64,000 nt of DNA from Tunturiibacter gelidiferens. GTDB taxonomy: Bacteria > Acidobacteriota > Terriglobia > Terriglobales > Acidobacteriaceae. The notes under the pieces are model-generated. The model was not told the DNA's origin and did no database searches. It saw only the letters and a program-made list of their open reading frames with translations. A program made the translations under genes and the position numbers. Shown here in pieces: positions 15,504-25,364 of this stretch. The stretch lies in contig NZ_JACHEB010000008.1 of assembly GCF_014201335.1 (NCBI RefSeq), positions 186,001-250,000 on the forward strand, written 5' to 3'. Each line of letters starts with the position of its first letter. Within the stretch, counting starts at the first letter, position 1.

Positions 15504-18500
15504 TCATCTTGAAGTGAAATTCAGCCCAGTCACATTCGCCGATGTGACCGTGGCCGGTTTACTCGGTGGAGTATACACATGACCGGATTTAGTAGGAGTG
15601 ACGGTATATGACCCTGCTTTGACTCCAGTAAAGGTATAAACTCCGGAGGCGTTGGCTGTTACGGTAGCTGTCGCTGCTCCGGTTAGTTTTACAGTTGCTC
15701 CGGACCCGCCTGCTCCGGTGATCGTGCCGGAGATCGTAAAGGTTTGCGCGGAACTGAAGTTTGCAGTGATGTTCGCACCGCTGACTGTCACGGGTTGGGT
15801 TGCTGGCGAGAAGGCAAAACCAGTCTTGCTCGGTGTAACGGTATACGATCCGTTCGTGACAGTGAAACTATAGACCCCTGAGGCACTCGCAGTAGTCGTA
15901 GCCGTCGCCGCACCTGTAAGGCTAACCGTCGCTCCATTGCCGCCAGTGCCACTAATCTTGCCACTGATCGTAAACGTCTGCACCGAATTGGCAGCAAAGT
16001 TGATGGAAAGATTGTGCGCTCCGTTGAGTATAACCGGCAGACTTCCGGGATTGAAGACAAATCCTGATCTGCTAGGCGTAACCGTATAGCTTCCGTCGGT
16101 GAGTCCACTGAAGCTATAGTTCCCAAATGAGTCCGAAGTCGTGGTTGCCGTCTTCGCGCCACTTAAAGCGATAGTCGATCCCGCGGCAGCAGCGCCCGTG
16201 ATTACACCCCCGATACTGTGCGTTGTCGTGCTGTCATAGATCACATCGACCCAATAGTTAGTGGCATTATAACTACTACTCGGAAACACGCTGGTGGACG
16301 ACTGCGTGTAGACGCCATTCTGTCCATCCACTCCAGCAGCCAGCGCATGCAGAGGTGGGCTATCGATCCCCGCACTCACAAAAAACGAATTGTCATCCGA
16401 GTAGTGTCCAACTGGCGCAAAGTAGGAGGCGATGTACGTCGTACTCGCGCTAACCGGTACCGGATTCGCGAACATTACCTGCTGCCATCCGGAGGCACTC
16501 TCATTCACGAACGTAGCCGTGGAAAGAGGATTGCCAGTGCCTGCGTTAGCCCATAGATTTCCTACATGGGTGCCGGTGTTAGCGGCGCCCTTGTAGAAGC
16601 GAACACCAAGCACATATCCGTCCAAATCCGTCCGGAACTTCACGCCAAGTTCATAAGACTGTGCATCGCCTGAATCGATAGTGCCTGGCAACGTTGACGG
16701 CTGCCAGATCGTATTGCAAGGGCAGTTCAGCGGTACAGCAAAGTTGACGCCCGTTACACTGGACGAAGCTATCGTCACGTTTTGATTGCCTGGGACGAAG
16801 ACTGCGTTAGTAAGGCTTGGAGTAATTGTGTAGGAGCCTGCAGCTATTCCGTTGAGGGTATAGTTTCCAGAAGCGTCCGCCGTCGTGACTGCGTTGATTG
16901 CCCCATTCAGCGTGACGGTCGCCCCCGCACCATTGGCAATGGTTCCGCTGATGCTGACGCTGACAGCCTGAGCGGCTGCGTATACAACATCTACCCAGTA
17001 GTTGGTTGAAGAATAAGTACTGTTCGGAAAACCACCGCTTTGGCTGGAGGTGTAGAGATAGACCCCATTTGGCCCGTCAGCACCATTGACCAGCGCGTGA
17101 AGCGGCGGACTATCAGTCCCCGCAGTTGCAAAATAGTTCGTATCCGCGGAGTAGTGTCCGGAGGGGGCGTAATAAGACGCAATATAAGTGGTATTTGCCG
17201 ATATTTGGACAGGCGTTGAGAAAGCTACTTGCTGCCAACCCGAGCCGGTTTCATTGCTGAACGTCGCACTAGCCAACAGAGCACCAGAACTGCTCCACAG
17301 GTGCCCTATGTGAGTACCACCATTTGTGCTTGCCTTGTAGAATCTTAAAGCAATAATCGAGCCGGCTGCATCAGCTCTAAACTTAACACCCAGTTCGACT
17401 GGAGTTGTGTCATTGCTATCTATCAGGCCAGGCGCTACCGAAGGCTGCCAGATCGAACTGCAATTGCACAACTGTGCCGTAAAGTTCGCGCTGGTTACAC
17501 TCGTCCCCGATAGCGTAACTGACTGTGAGTTTGGACTAAAGATAAAACCGAGTTCAATAGGTGTGACACTATATGTCCCACTCAATAGGCCACCGAAGGA
17601 ATAGTTCCCTGACGAATCGGCCGTGGTTGTTGCTGAAGCAGCTCCCCCGAGAGTTACTATCGCACCAGCGCCTCCGGTAATCGTTCCAGAGATAATTAAT
17701 GGATTGGTTGGTGTGGCTGTAAAGTTCACACCAGTAACAACAGCGTTGTTGACTGTGACCGGTCGACTAGTCGGAGTAAAAGTGACACCTGTTCTGCTCA
17801 CAGAGACCGTATAAGTCCCGTTGACCACGTTACTAAAACTATAGTTGCCGGACAGATCTGCCGTTGTACCGATCGTTTCGGTGCCGGTTAGGTTGACCGA
17901 GGCTCCTGCGCCGCTGGAGCCGCCGATTGTCCCGCTTATGCTGTAAGTACTCGACGAGGTGAAAACAACGTCGACCCAATAGTTAGTCGAGTTAAAACTG
18001 GACGTCGGGAATCCTCCTGGTGTTCCAGAGGGAGGGTAGAAATAGACCCCATTTTGACCGTCGACTCCACTCTCCAAAGCGTGGAGTGGAGGATTGTCGA
18101 TGCCTGTCTGTGCGAAGAAATAAGAGTCCGCCGAATAGTGTCCTGCAGGAGCATAGTAGGAAACAACGTAGGTTGTATTCGCCGTTACTGGAATGGGGGA
18201 AGCGAAGTTAGCCTGCTGCCAGCCAGAAGCTCCCTCTCCGGTAAAGGTAGCTGTCCCCAGCAATGTGCCTGAGCTGGACCAGATGTGTCCGATATGGTTT
18301 CCTGTGTTCTTCGCTGCCTTATAAAACCGGACACCGATAATCGAACCGTTGCTGTCCGCACGAAATTTGACACCCACTTCCACTGCGTTAGAATCTCCGC
18401 TGTCGGCAGTCGTTGGAGTGCTCGGGGAACTCCAGATGTCGCAAGGACATGTCTGAGGCTGAACATTGACTGTGATTCCGTTACTAGGTATCTCCAGGTT

Positions 18501-20402
18501 TGCACTGTCGTCAACGGCACGGCTTAGGAGCGTCGTCGATGAGCCTATAACGGACGGGGTCCACGTGTAGCTCCAGGTACCCCGGCCCGTGGCTGGATGC
18601 CAAGTAGTACCGCCATCCGACGAAAACTCAACGCCCGCTACAACTCCTCCGGAGTCGCTTGCCGTTCCGGTTACCGTAACGCTGCTGCCTGTATTGATCG
18701 TCGAACCAGCCGTCGGAAAAGTGATCGTAGATGTGGGAGGGGTCGTGTCGGTTGAAGCGGTGGCTGGACCGATCCCGGGCTGCAAAGTCGTAGGTTGAAC
18801 TCCCATATCCGCAAACAGGTTTACCGTAGCCTGTTGCATATTCGGATCAGGGTTCGGATTTTGGTAATTAAACGCATTATCATGGTTGCTATTGAGTCCC
18901 CAGGACCAATTGATTGTTCCAGAGTTAAAAACGAGAGAACCGCTGGGAGCTCGATATAGCATCATGTGGTGCGTTGCCGATCCGGCGCCATAGGTTGCGC
19001 CGTAATCCAACAAAAGATCTGTGGTCAGCGTGTAGGTCGAAGTAGAAAGATGAAATGCGCCCGCGGGCCGAAACCCGTTGTCTACATCCTCATCCCATTC
19101 ATAGCCGAGAGATCCAGTTGGGAGAGTATAAGTTGCATTTGAAGCAAGGCTCGCAACGGCTGTATTACGCCAGAAGCGCATCTTTCCGTCGGCAGAAGGC
19201 ACCTTCATTGTGAGATTGCCTTCGTTATCTACCCCAGTGCCGTTGACCATGAACAGAGTTCCAGTAACAGCGTTTTCTGGCTCGTACCCGTCTGAAGGTG
19301 GACCAAACGTCGGATCTCTCCATGTGCCTGTCGAAGTCGGTGGATCGCTTGGATCTATCTTTGCGAACGCGAGCGTCTCCTTGTAACAGACCAAAGTTCG
19401 ATTGGGAGTATTCGTGCCGTCTATACTATTTTCCCAGCGCGTCTTCCAAAACATTCCATTACCCGTGAAGAAAGCAAGACTTACACCGGCATCCCGGGCA
19501 GCTTGGACGTTCGCGCGGCGAGCCGCGGACCAGTACTCGTCGTGCCCGGAGTCCATCCAAATCTTGTGGTTTTTGATAAGCGATCCACTTCGCGCACCGT
19601 CCACAGCAGTGAAATACGTCACGTCGTACCCGTTCTGCTCAAGCCATTGAATCATTGGAAACTCGGGACCGAACAACCAAGTGTCCGACTCCTGTTGGAA
19701 GCCCCTGGTCAAAAATGGACGGTTATAGCTTACTTTGAAGACACGACTCGTAAGATCAAACTGCGGTGCCGCCGCACCATAGAGACTGCCTGAGCCGTAG
19801 TAGTTGTAAGCCTGCCATGTTTCGTCGGAAGTTTGATACAGGATCGCTGAATGACTCGAATCATTTCGCACAACGAAGACTATATGGCTATCTCCGCCTG
19901 TATCGGTACGAGTGAGGTGCGCAAAGTAGACGCCCGAAGTGGCAGTTGCAGGCACCTGCCACGACGCGGATACTGCCCAGTTACCGCAGTCCGTTAGACC
20001 CGTGTTTGCATCGGTCAAGCAAGCTGGCTGAGTCTGTGGCAGAGTCGTGGACGGCGTAATCGAAGCGACCTTACGTGCGCCCAGACCGCCGTAGTAACCA
20101 ATCCGGTAAATATCTATCGTATACGCCCGGGCAGGAGTGTTTATCTTAAAGGAGACCGTGGATCCCTGATTGACACTTATATCGGTGGCGAAACCCTGAA
20201 TCGTCAGGTCTCCGGCCGATCCGGGGCCTGTGTCCCATTCACTTGCAGGATTTCCTGTCAAGCAGTTCTCGGCCACGATTGCATTCGCTGGATTAGTGCA
20301 TTGCGAGTGTGCATTTCCCACCACGCCGAAGAAGGCACATAATATCATTCCGAGGCGTATTGCCTTGGCGTTTCTTAACAGTGACCGCAATGAGTTGAAC
20401 AT
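15504..20402 (-). CDS. Giant secreted protein: dimethylformamidase-beta-like domain, Ig-like domain, three DUF4082 and six transthyretin-like repeats
   Basis: The product (1632 aa from ATG 20402) has a signal peptide (IRLGMILCAFFGVVGNAHSQ). The first ~550 residues resemble the large subunit of N,N-dimethylformamidase (IYRIGYYGGLGARKV, MIQWLEQNGYDVTYFTAVDG, KIWMDSGHDEYWSAARRANV). An Ig-like domain follows (from TPPTSTITFPTAGSTI). Three ~155-residue DUF4082 units come next (VEVGVKFRAD ... GVRFYKA ... ANTTYVVSYYAPAGHYS), interleaved with six ~78-residue carboxypeptidase-regulatory-like repeats (SGTITGAGGSGATVKLTGA). Unequal recombination among repeats is possible. GAGG lies 6 nt upstream of ATG 20402; the GTG at 20432 is less likely. 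It probably works outside the cell in carbohydrate or surface binding. Catalytic activity is unproven. Confidence 0.8.
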   Translation of the reverse strand: MFNSLRSLLRNAKAIRLGMILCAFFGVVGNAHSQCTNPANAIVAENCLTGNPASEWDTGPGSAGDLTIQGFATDISVNQGSTVSFKINTPARAYTIDIYRIGYYGGLGARKVASITPSTTLPQTQPACLTDANTGLTDCGNWAVSASWQVPATATSGVYFAHLTRTDTGGDSHIVFVVRNDSSHSAILYQTSDETWQAYNYYGSGSLYGAAAPQFDLTSRVFKVSYNRPFLTRGFQQESDTWLFGPEFPMIQWLEQNGYDVTYFTAVDGARSGSLIKNHKIWMDSGHDEYWSAARRANVQAARDAGVSLAFFTGNGMFWKTRWENSIDGTNTPNRTLVCYKETLAFAKIDPSDPPTSTGTWRDPTFGPPSDGYEPENAVTGTLFMVNGTGVDNEGNLTMKVPSADGKMRFWRNTAVASLASNATYTLPTGSLGYEWDEDVDNGFRPAGAFHLSTSTYTLTTDLLLDYGATYGAGSATHHMMLYRAPSGSLVFNSGTINWSWGLNSNHDNAFNYQNPNPDPNMQQATVNLFADMGVQPTTLQPGIGPATASTDTTPPTSTITFPTAGSTINTGSSVTVTGTASDSGGVVAGVEFSSDGGTTWHPATGRGTWSYTWTPSVIGSSTTLLSRAVDDSANLEIPSNGITVNVQPQTCPCDIWSSPSTPTTADSGDSNAVEVGVKFRADSNGSIIGVRFYKAAKNTGNHIGHIWSSSGTLLGTATFTGEGASGWQQANFASPIPVTANTTYVVSYYAPAGHYSADSYFFAQTGIDNPPLHALESGVDGQNGVYFYPPSGTPGGFPTSSFNSTNYWVDVVFTSSSTYSISGTIGGSSGAGASVNLTGTETIGTTADLSGNYSFSNVVNGTYTVSVSRTGVTFTPTSRPVTVNNAVVTGVNFTATPTNPLIISGTITGGAGAIVTLGGAASATTTADSSGNYSFGGLLSGTYSVTPIELGFIFSPNSQSVTLSGTSVTSANFTAQLCNCSSIWQPSVAPGLIDSNDTTPVELGVKFRADAAGSIIALRFYKASTNGGTHIGHLWSSSGALLASATFSNETGSGWQQVAFSTPVQISANTTYIASYYAPSGHYSADTNYFATAGTDSPPLHALVNGADGPNGVYLYTSSQSGGFPNSTYSSTNYWVDVVYAAAQAVSVSISGTIANGAGATVTLNGAINAVTTADASGNYTLNGIAAGSYTITPSLTNAVFVPGNQNVTIASSSVTGVNFAVPLNCPCNTIWQPSTLPGTIDSGDAQSYELGVKFRTDLDGYVLGVRFYKGAANTGTHVGNLWANAGTGNPLSTATFVNESASGWQQVMFANPVPVSASTTYIASYFAPVGHYSDDNSFFVSAGIDSPPLHALAAGVDGQNGVYTQSSTSVFPSSSYNATNYWVDVIYDSTTTHSIGGVITGAAAAGSTIALSGAKTATTTSDSFGNYSFSGLTDGSYTVTPSRSGFVFNPGSLPVILNGAHNLSINFAANSVQTFTISGKISGTGGNGATVSLTGAATATTTASASGVYSFTVTNGSYTVTPSKTGFAFSPATQPVTVSGANITANFSSAQTFTISGTITGAGGSGATVKLTGAATATVTANASGVYTFTGVKAGSYTVTPTKSGHVYTPPSKPATVTSANVTGLNFTSR

Positions 20403-21401
20403 GAATGCCTCACTTACCTGGGGGCTTGCCACCAGAATTCGACTTATAGATTCCTCTACTGTGTGCCTGAGCGAGAAACACCTTTGGCGAGCGCCCCTGG
20501 GCGGATGTTTTCATTCTGGAAAACTCAATCATTCGCATTGCTTTTCAAGCCTATTACCCATTCCGCACATCGCTAACCTAACGAATCGTTTTTAGACAAA
20601 CCTCTTCGCTCGCACATGACTCAGAGCGTGGCCGGCTCTGACGCAACTCGAGAAAGTCTCATCCTTCCGTGCACGTTGTGTGCCGAATTGCATTTAGCTA
20701 CTAACCTTTAGGCGAGTCGCTGTAGGGTGCGCACTATCCTGCACATTTCTTACAGTTTTTGAGCAATATTTGACACGACCCTGCACGTTAGAGTCATTGA
20801 TACCCATTAATCCAGCCTGCAATCGCTGCAAGATTTGGCGATGACATCGGGCGACAGTTGCTGGCTCTCCGTTGTTTTGGAAACCTTATTTTCATGCGAG
20901 CGCGACCCGATCATTGCATTTTCGGAATGGCCGCAAGTAGATAGATAGCAATAAGTAAGAGGGATAGTCTTCTGGCCGAATAGCCAAATTAGTTACACAG
21001 TCACATAGTCGATCATGAATCGACCTGCGCTACTTGTTTATCAACCTCAGGAGGGTTCAGCGGAAGGTAGACGAACAAGATCGCGGCTTTGCTCGAATTC
21101 TCCACGCTTTGGATCGGAGACCTGTTCATCTAAACGGTCACTCCCGACGAGTTGTCATTCGAAGTGTGCAGAGGACTGCTTTTTTGTGCACAACCCTGTC
21201 ACATCCGTCGAGGCAAAGTGTATTTTCTGGTGACGCAGGGCGTGTTCTGCGACTGGAAGGCGCGGAGAATTCAGCATCGGCCTAATAGCCAAAAAGCTTG
21301 TACAACTACGAAGATTCGCAGCGGACGTCTAGAAATTTGTCAGGTCCTTGGCGAAAAATCTTCTACAAAGCGTTTATAACCAAATAGCTAAAGGTAGTAG
21401 C
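20403..21401. other. Gene-poor kilobase
   Basis: Only short unrelated frames occur here and none has a good start or recognisable sequence. Promoter elements for the giant surface gene should lie near 20403-20800. A short dyad (GTCGAT/ATCGAC) lies at 21009-21023. Together with the decayed fragment that follows, this looks like eroded DNA. Confidence 0.5.
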
Positions 21402-21626
21402 TCAGATCGACTCATGCCCGACCGAAGTACCCGTAGCGGTCGGCGCCGCCTTAGCGGTGCTGACATTCAACGAATTGGTAATGATCGCAAGTTGCCCAGT
21501 TACAGCTCCAGCAGCGGTTGGATCTGACTGCAATTGCGACGCAAGTGTCTGATTAGGATCGAGCGTAACTGGGAAACTTTCACCAACCATCGTGAAGGCC
21601 GCTCCAGTGATCGCTACTGAGTCCAC
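21402..21626 (-). pseudogene. Fragment of a choice-of-anchor D (ASPM-SPD-2-Hydin-like) repeat protein
   Basis: The 74 residues read as one degenerate immunoglobulin-like repeat: VAITGAAFTMVGESFPVTL, then a DPTAAGAVTGQLAI segment and a TGTSVGHES end. This is the usual pattern of choice-of-anchor D repeats in large acidobacterial surface proteins. The repeat is isolated, has no signal peptide, and no matching sequence follows on either side, so it is a remnant of a lost gene. The apparent start is a GTG inside the domain. Confidence 0.55.
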
Positions 21627-21883
21627 GGGCTATCCGATCTGGGAGGGGCATTATTGGACGAAGTGGGTTGCTCTGTATTTGATCTGGCCACCAGCAGGCT
21701 ACTCATTTTCTCAACTCCAAAAGGGGCGCGCAGTAAACCAATTGACTATTAGTGGGCTGACTTTTTGGCTTTGGGAAACTGGCCATGCTTATGACAAAGT
21801 TAACGACCAAGGGAAGAACGAGATCTGAGTTGCACCAAAACGAGCACCTTCACAAAGCCTTGGGTACTAGTAGTCGGCCAGAT

Positions 21884-23251
21884 TCAGATGTTCAGAGATC
21901 GCTGCGGAGTGCTCAAGTTAGTTCCGTGATGCCGGACAACTCTGTCCACGATGTACTTGCCTATTGCGAGTGACGCTGTAGCCGCCGGCGACGGGACATT
22001 GCACACGTGAACCATGCCATCCGTGTCAGCAAAATAAAAATCATCGATGAGTTTTCCGCTGCTACTCAGTGCCTGGGCCCTAACACCTGACGGCCCCACA
22101 TGCAAGTCCGCCTCCTCGAGTTTAGGCATCAACCGTTGTAGCGACCGTACAAAGGCGGCTTTGCTCCAAGAACGGCGGTACTCCCCTAAAGAGGTTCTCC
22201 AGTGATTTGCAACCATGATCCAGAAACCTCCAAATCTGGCGTATTCAGACACATCAGTGAGATCAAATGAAGTCTTCAAGTAACCTTCACGTTTCATCGC
22301 CAATACAGCATTGGGGCCCGCTTCGATCCCTCCTCCGATGCGTCTGGTGAAGTGCACCCCGAGGAACGGAAACCTAGGATCTGGCACAGGATAGAGCAGT
22401 CCCCTAAGAAAGTGATGCTTATCAGGGGTCATCTCATAATATTCGCCACGAAATGGGACAATCGTCAGATCGAGCTTCGCTTGAACCATGCGACTGACAC
22501 GATCACTTTGGAGACCTGCGCAATTTATTACCAGTTTTGCCTCGATTACACCCTGTGTGGTCTCAATTACTGAAATACCAGATAAACGTTTTAGAGCAGT
22601 AACTTCGTGTGATAGATGAATCTCACCGCCACGGGACGTAATCAACTCTCCATACTTCTCAGCCACTTTGGCATAGTCGACTATGCCGGTGGTCGGCACA
22701 TGAATCCCGCGAACCCCCGCAGCGTACGGTTCAAATTCAATAATCTCGCTTGCGGTCAGCATCCGGAGGCCCTTTAAACCATTTTCGCTACCACGCCTGT
22801 ACAGTTCATCAAGCCGCGGCAGTTCGCTTTCTGTGGTAGCAACAATCACTTTGCCACATATCTCGTATGGAACTGCGTTTTCCTGGCAAAAGCGCTGAAG
22901 CGCTTCCCCACCCTCCACACACAGCTTTGCCTTCAGGCTTCCTGGCTTGTAGTAAATTCCAGAGTGGATGACTCCACTGTTGTGACTTGTTTGATGACCC
23001 GCAACTATAGGTTCTTTTTCAAGAACGGCCAAGGTAATGCCGGGAAACCGACTGGTGAGTTCAAGCCCTGTCGCCAAGCCGACGATACCGGCACCGATGA
23101 TTGCGACGTCAACTGAAGAAGCGATGGCGTTTTTCTCACTTTGATCAAAGCAATTCGAAAATGGATTCCGAGCGAGCCATCCATGAAGGGCGGACCGGAG
23201 ATTTTTACTGCCCAAGCCTAAATATTCTCGAGGGCTCGGGTCAACATCCAT
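21884..23251 (-). CDS. lhgO: L-2-hydroxyglutarate oxidase/dehydrogenase
   Basis: This FAD enzyme (455 aa from ATG 23251) oxidises L-2-hydroxyglutarate to 2-oxoglutarate. It shows the dinucleotide motif VAIIGAGIVGLATGLELTSR, the family-typical HQTSHNSGVIHSGIYYKPGS, and the C-terminal DLHVGPSGVRAQAL and VCNVPSPAATASLAIG. The product is longer than usual (~400 aa) because of a ~45-residue N-terminal extension before the FAD motif, with no convincing ribosome site at either GTG 23257 or ATG 23251, so the true start may be internal. It is flanked by non-coding DNA and looks monocistronic. Confidence 0.87.
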   Translation of the reverse strand: MDVDPSPREYLGLGSKNLRSALHGWLARNPFSNCFDQSEKNAIASSVDVAIIGAGIVGLATGLELTSRFPGITLAVLEKEPIVAGHQTSHNSGVIHSGIYYKPGSLKAKLCVEGGEALQRFCQENAVPYEICGKVIVATTESELPRLDELYRRGSENGLKGLRMLTASEIIEFEPYAAGVRGIHVPTTGIVDYAKVAEKYGELITSRGGEIHLSHEVTALKRLSGISVIETTQGVIEAKLVINCAGLQSDRVSRMVQAKLDLTIVPFRGEYYEMTPDKHHFLRGLLYPVPDPRFPFLGVHFTRRIGGGIEAGPNAVLAMKREGYLKTSFDLTDVSEYARFGGFWIMVANHWRTSLGEYRRSWSKAAFVRSLQRLMPKLEEADLHVGPSGVRAQALSSSGKLIDDFYFADTDGMVHVCNVPSPAATASLAIGKYIVDRVVRHHGTNLSTPQRSLNI

Positions 23252-23324
23252 TTTCACATGGGCCGAAATCAGGTGAGATCCATCTGTTCAATCTTCGGAC
23301 TAATAATCCTAATGGTTACCTAAG

Positions 23325-23356
23325 AGCAAGCTGTAACCAGCTTGCTTTTTGCCGTT
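23325..23356 (+). terminator. Orphan intrinsic terminator-like hairpin
   Basis: A 9-bp perfect stem (arms 23325-23333 and 23338-23346, loop TAAC) is followed by two T-runs (23346-23350 and 23355-23360). It points along the plus strand, yet no plus-strand gene precedes it; lhgO is transcribed the other way. It may end a short unannotated RNA or block antisense transcription into the activator region. Confidence 0.6.
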
Positions 23357-23500
23357 TTTTGATAAATTTCTGTCATTCTCATCCCGCTGTATGCAAATTA
23401 TTGACTGTACACTACATAGCTATCTGTTTAGCCTCAACAGCTTAGGCCAACCGACACCCGTAATGCAAAGAAGTGTGAAATTTCGTTCCTATTTTTTTGT

Positions 23501-23529
23501 TTGACAGTATGGTGGGATACCGATAAATT
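23501..23529 (+). promoter_or_regulatory. Sigma-70-type promoter candidate for the second activator gene
   Basis: TTGACA at 23501-23506 matches the -35 consensus perfectly. A 17-nt spacer leads to TAAATT at 23524-23529 as -10. It lies ~320 bp upstream of the activator start, leaving a long leader. Confidence 0.5.
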
Positions 23530-23531
23530 CT

Positions 23532-23547
23532 GGGCACTTCAGGAGCC
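23532..23547 (+). promoter_or_regulatory. Weak sigma-54 promoter candidate (-24/-12)
   Basis: GGGCAC at 23532-23537 matches the TGGCAC element in five of six positions, and GC at 23545-23546 has the required GG-N10-GC spacing. The rest of the -12 box is poor. Immediately downstream of the sigma-70 candidate and upstream of a sigma-54 activator, it could allow autoregulation. Confidence 0.25.
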
Positions 23548-23852
23548 TTGGGTTGGAATTTGAGCTTGATCTCTGATCAAGTCAGGTAACCACCCGGGAA
23601 TTACAGCCAGGAAGAAGCGAGATAATTTACTACCATTTTATTGCAATATTTTTCACTAGTTGAACTGTCAATCGCCAAATGGCCTTGTCCGCGAAATGTA
23701 GATTCTGCAAATGGTTCCCTCGGTACTCTAAAGGATTTGCTTTGCTCGCCGTGCATATGGAAGAGCGGATACTGGCTGTCATATCCTCACAGTCCATTTC
23801 TCGGCCAGTTCTGGGCCTGCCTACTGATTTCCATTCTGCGTTGAGGTTTCTC

Positions 23853-25274
23853 ATGATCGATACCGTGAACATTTTAGCAATTAGTAAAGACGATGGCGTT
23901 TGTCACCGGATTCACAGTTCGCTTGAATCTGAGGGGTATAAGGCTACCTGTGTGAGCTCTCCTTTGGAGGCGCTCCACCTCTTGGACAGAGGATTGGTTG
24001 CGAATTTCCTCCTGATTCACGCGGCGAAGAATGACCCAAAAGACAGCCTCTTTGCTCCGATGCTTCTGCAAAACGTCGACAGCGAGAGGCTCGGCATACT
24101 ATCCGAGGTGGGAGACACTTCGTGGACAAGCTATGCCACAAAATGGAACATACGCACTGTAATAAACATGCCTCTCATGAGGCATGACCTCGCAAAGCTA
24201 GTTGTCCGATCCCATAGCGAACCGGCAGTGCCAACCAGTTCCCTGATCAGTAGCTTCGGGAAGGCTGCCAAATACCATATGGAAGAACTGGACAACAATC
24301 GGTTCTTCTTAGCGGCGTCGCCAATCATGATGCAGCTTTACTCTGACGTCCGGGTGCTTGCACCGGTCGACATTCCCGTACTCATTCTTGGTGAAAGTGG
24401 GGTCGGCAAAGAAATCGTCGCTATGCTGCTGCATAAGTACCATGCGAACTCAGAAAAGAAACTGCTCAATATCAACTGCGCTGCGCTCCCCTCCGAGTTA
24501 TTGGAAAGTGAACTTTTCGGTTATGAAGCCGGCGCCTTTACGGGCGCAACAAAGTCCAAGCCAGGCATGTTCGAACTGGCGAACAAGGGAACTCTACTCT
24601 TGGACGAAATCGGCGAAATGAGCCCGCAAATGCAAGCCAAATTACTTCATGTCCTACAGGACGGGTCGTTTTGCCGCTTAGGAGCGCGCGCTTCCTCTCG
24701 GGTAGATGTCCGCGTCCTCGCAGCCACCAATATCGATATGCCGAGCGCAATCGCCGAGAAACGCTTTCGCGAAGATCTTTACTACCGCCTCAATACCCTA
24801 ACTATAACCGTTCCGTCACTCCGTGAACGCCGCGAAGAAATTCCTCTCCTTATGAAAGAGATGTTTAACAGAGGGGCAACGGAATTCGGGCAGCCGTTCA
24901 TAGTTTCCGATCGAATCATTGAAGCTGCCCAGGAATATCACTGGCCAGGGAATCTTCGTGAGCTACGCAACTTCGTCACTCGCACTCTCATTTTGCGAGA
25001 CGAGGAATCTGCCTACAATGATTTACGGACCAAGACTCGGTCCAAAGTACCCGCTTCTATAGAAGACACTCATGTGGAGGTTGCGATAAACAGACCGCCT
25101 GCTTCTTTGGGCATGAAAGGCGCAGTAAATGAAGTCAAAAATGAGACAGAGATCCGGATTCTCCAGGAAGCGTTGTCAGCGTCGGGATGGAATCGGAGAA
25201 GAGCTGCAGTGAACCTGAATATCAGCTACCGCACACTGCTCTACAAGATTCAGCAACATAGACTGACCGCATAG
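23853..25274 (+). CDS. Sigma-54-dependent activator with degenerate receiver domain
   Basis: This 473-aa protein has an N-terminal receiver-like domain (~1-125), a central AAA+ sigma-54 domain and a C-terminal Fis-type HTH. The AAA+ part is intact: GESGVGKE, GAFTGA, GTLLLDEIGEM, FREDLYYRLNTLTITVPSLRE. The receiver keeps the fold pattern, but the phosphoacceptor position reads FLLIHAAKND with no aspartate, and the usual lysine before proline is a methionine (INMPLMRHDL), so it is unlikely to be phosphorylated in the normal way. The HTH (NRRRAAVNLNISYRTLLYKI) is very close to that of the activator at 8519, so both may read related sites. ATG 23853 has GAGG 6 nt upstream; the frame extends back to 23679. 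Confidence 0.88.
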   Translation: MIDTVNILAISKDDGVCHRIHSSLESEGYKATCVSSPLEALHLLDRGLVANFLLIHAAKNDPKDSLFAPMLLQNVDSERLGILSEVGDTSWTSYATKWNIRTVINMPLMRHDLAKLVVRSHSEPAVPTSSLISSFGKAAKYHMEELDNNRFFLAASPIMMQLYSDVRVLAPVDIPVLILGESGVGKEIVAMLLHKYHANSEKKLLNINCAALPSELLESELFGYEAGAFTGATKSKPGMFELANKGTLLLDEIGEMSPQMQAKLLHVLQDGSFCRLGARASSRVDVRVLAATNIDMPSAIAEKRFREDLYYRLNTLTITVPSLRERREEIPLLMKEMFNRGATEFGQPFIVSDRIIEAAQEYHWPGNLRELRNFVTRTLILRDEESAYNDLRTKTRSKVPASIEDTHVEVAINRPPASLGMKGAVNEVKNETEIRILQEALSASGWNRRRAAVNLNISYRTLLYKIQQHRLTA

Positions 25275-25364
25275 TCATCACGCAGGTGGGAAATAACTTT
25301 TCTGGGAGAGATATTACCACTGATCTTCTTCTCGAACGATCCACTTACTTGCATAGTTTGCTAT

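Noticed and set aside
15504-18400. Regularly spaced DNA repeats that could suggest a CRISPR-like or tandem array
   Set aside because: The repeats are hundreds of bases apart and encode repeated protein domains (DUF4082 and transthyretin-like units) in one open frame.
21015-21379. Overlapping 70-80-codon plus-strand frames in the gene-poor kilobase
   Set aside because: Three frames overlap with no homology, no ribosome site and no preferred codon use.
21592-21828. 78-codon plus-strand frame next to the surface-protein remnant
   Set aside because: It starts inside the remnant antisense and shows no domain or signal peptide.
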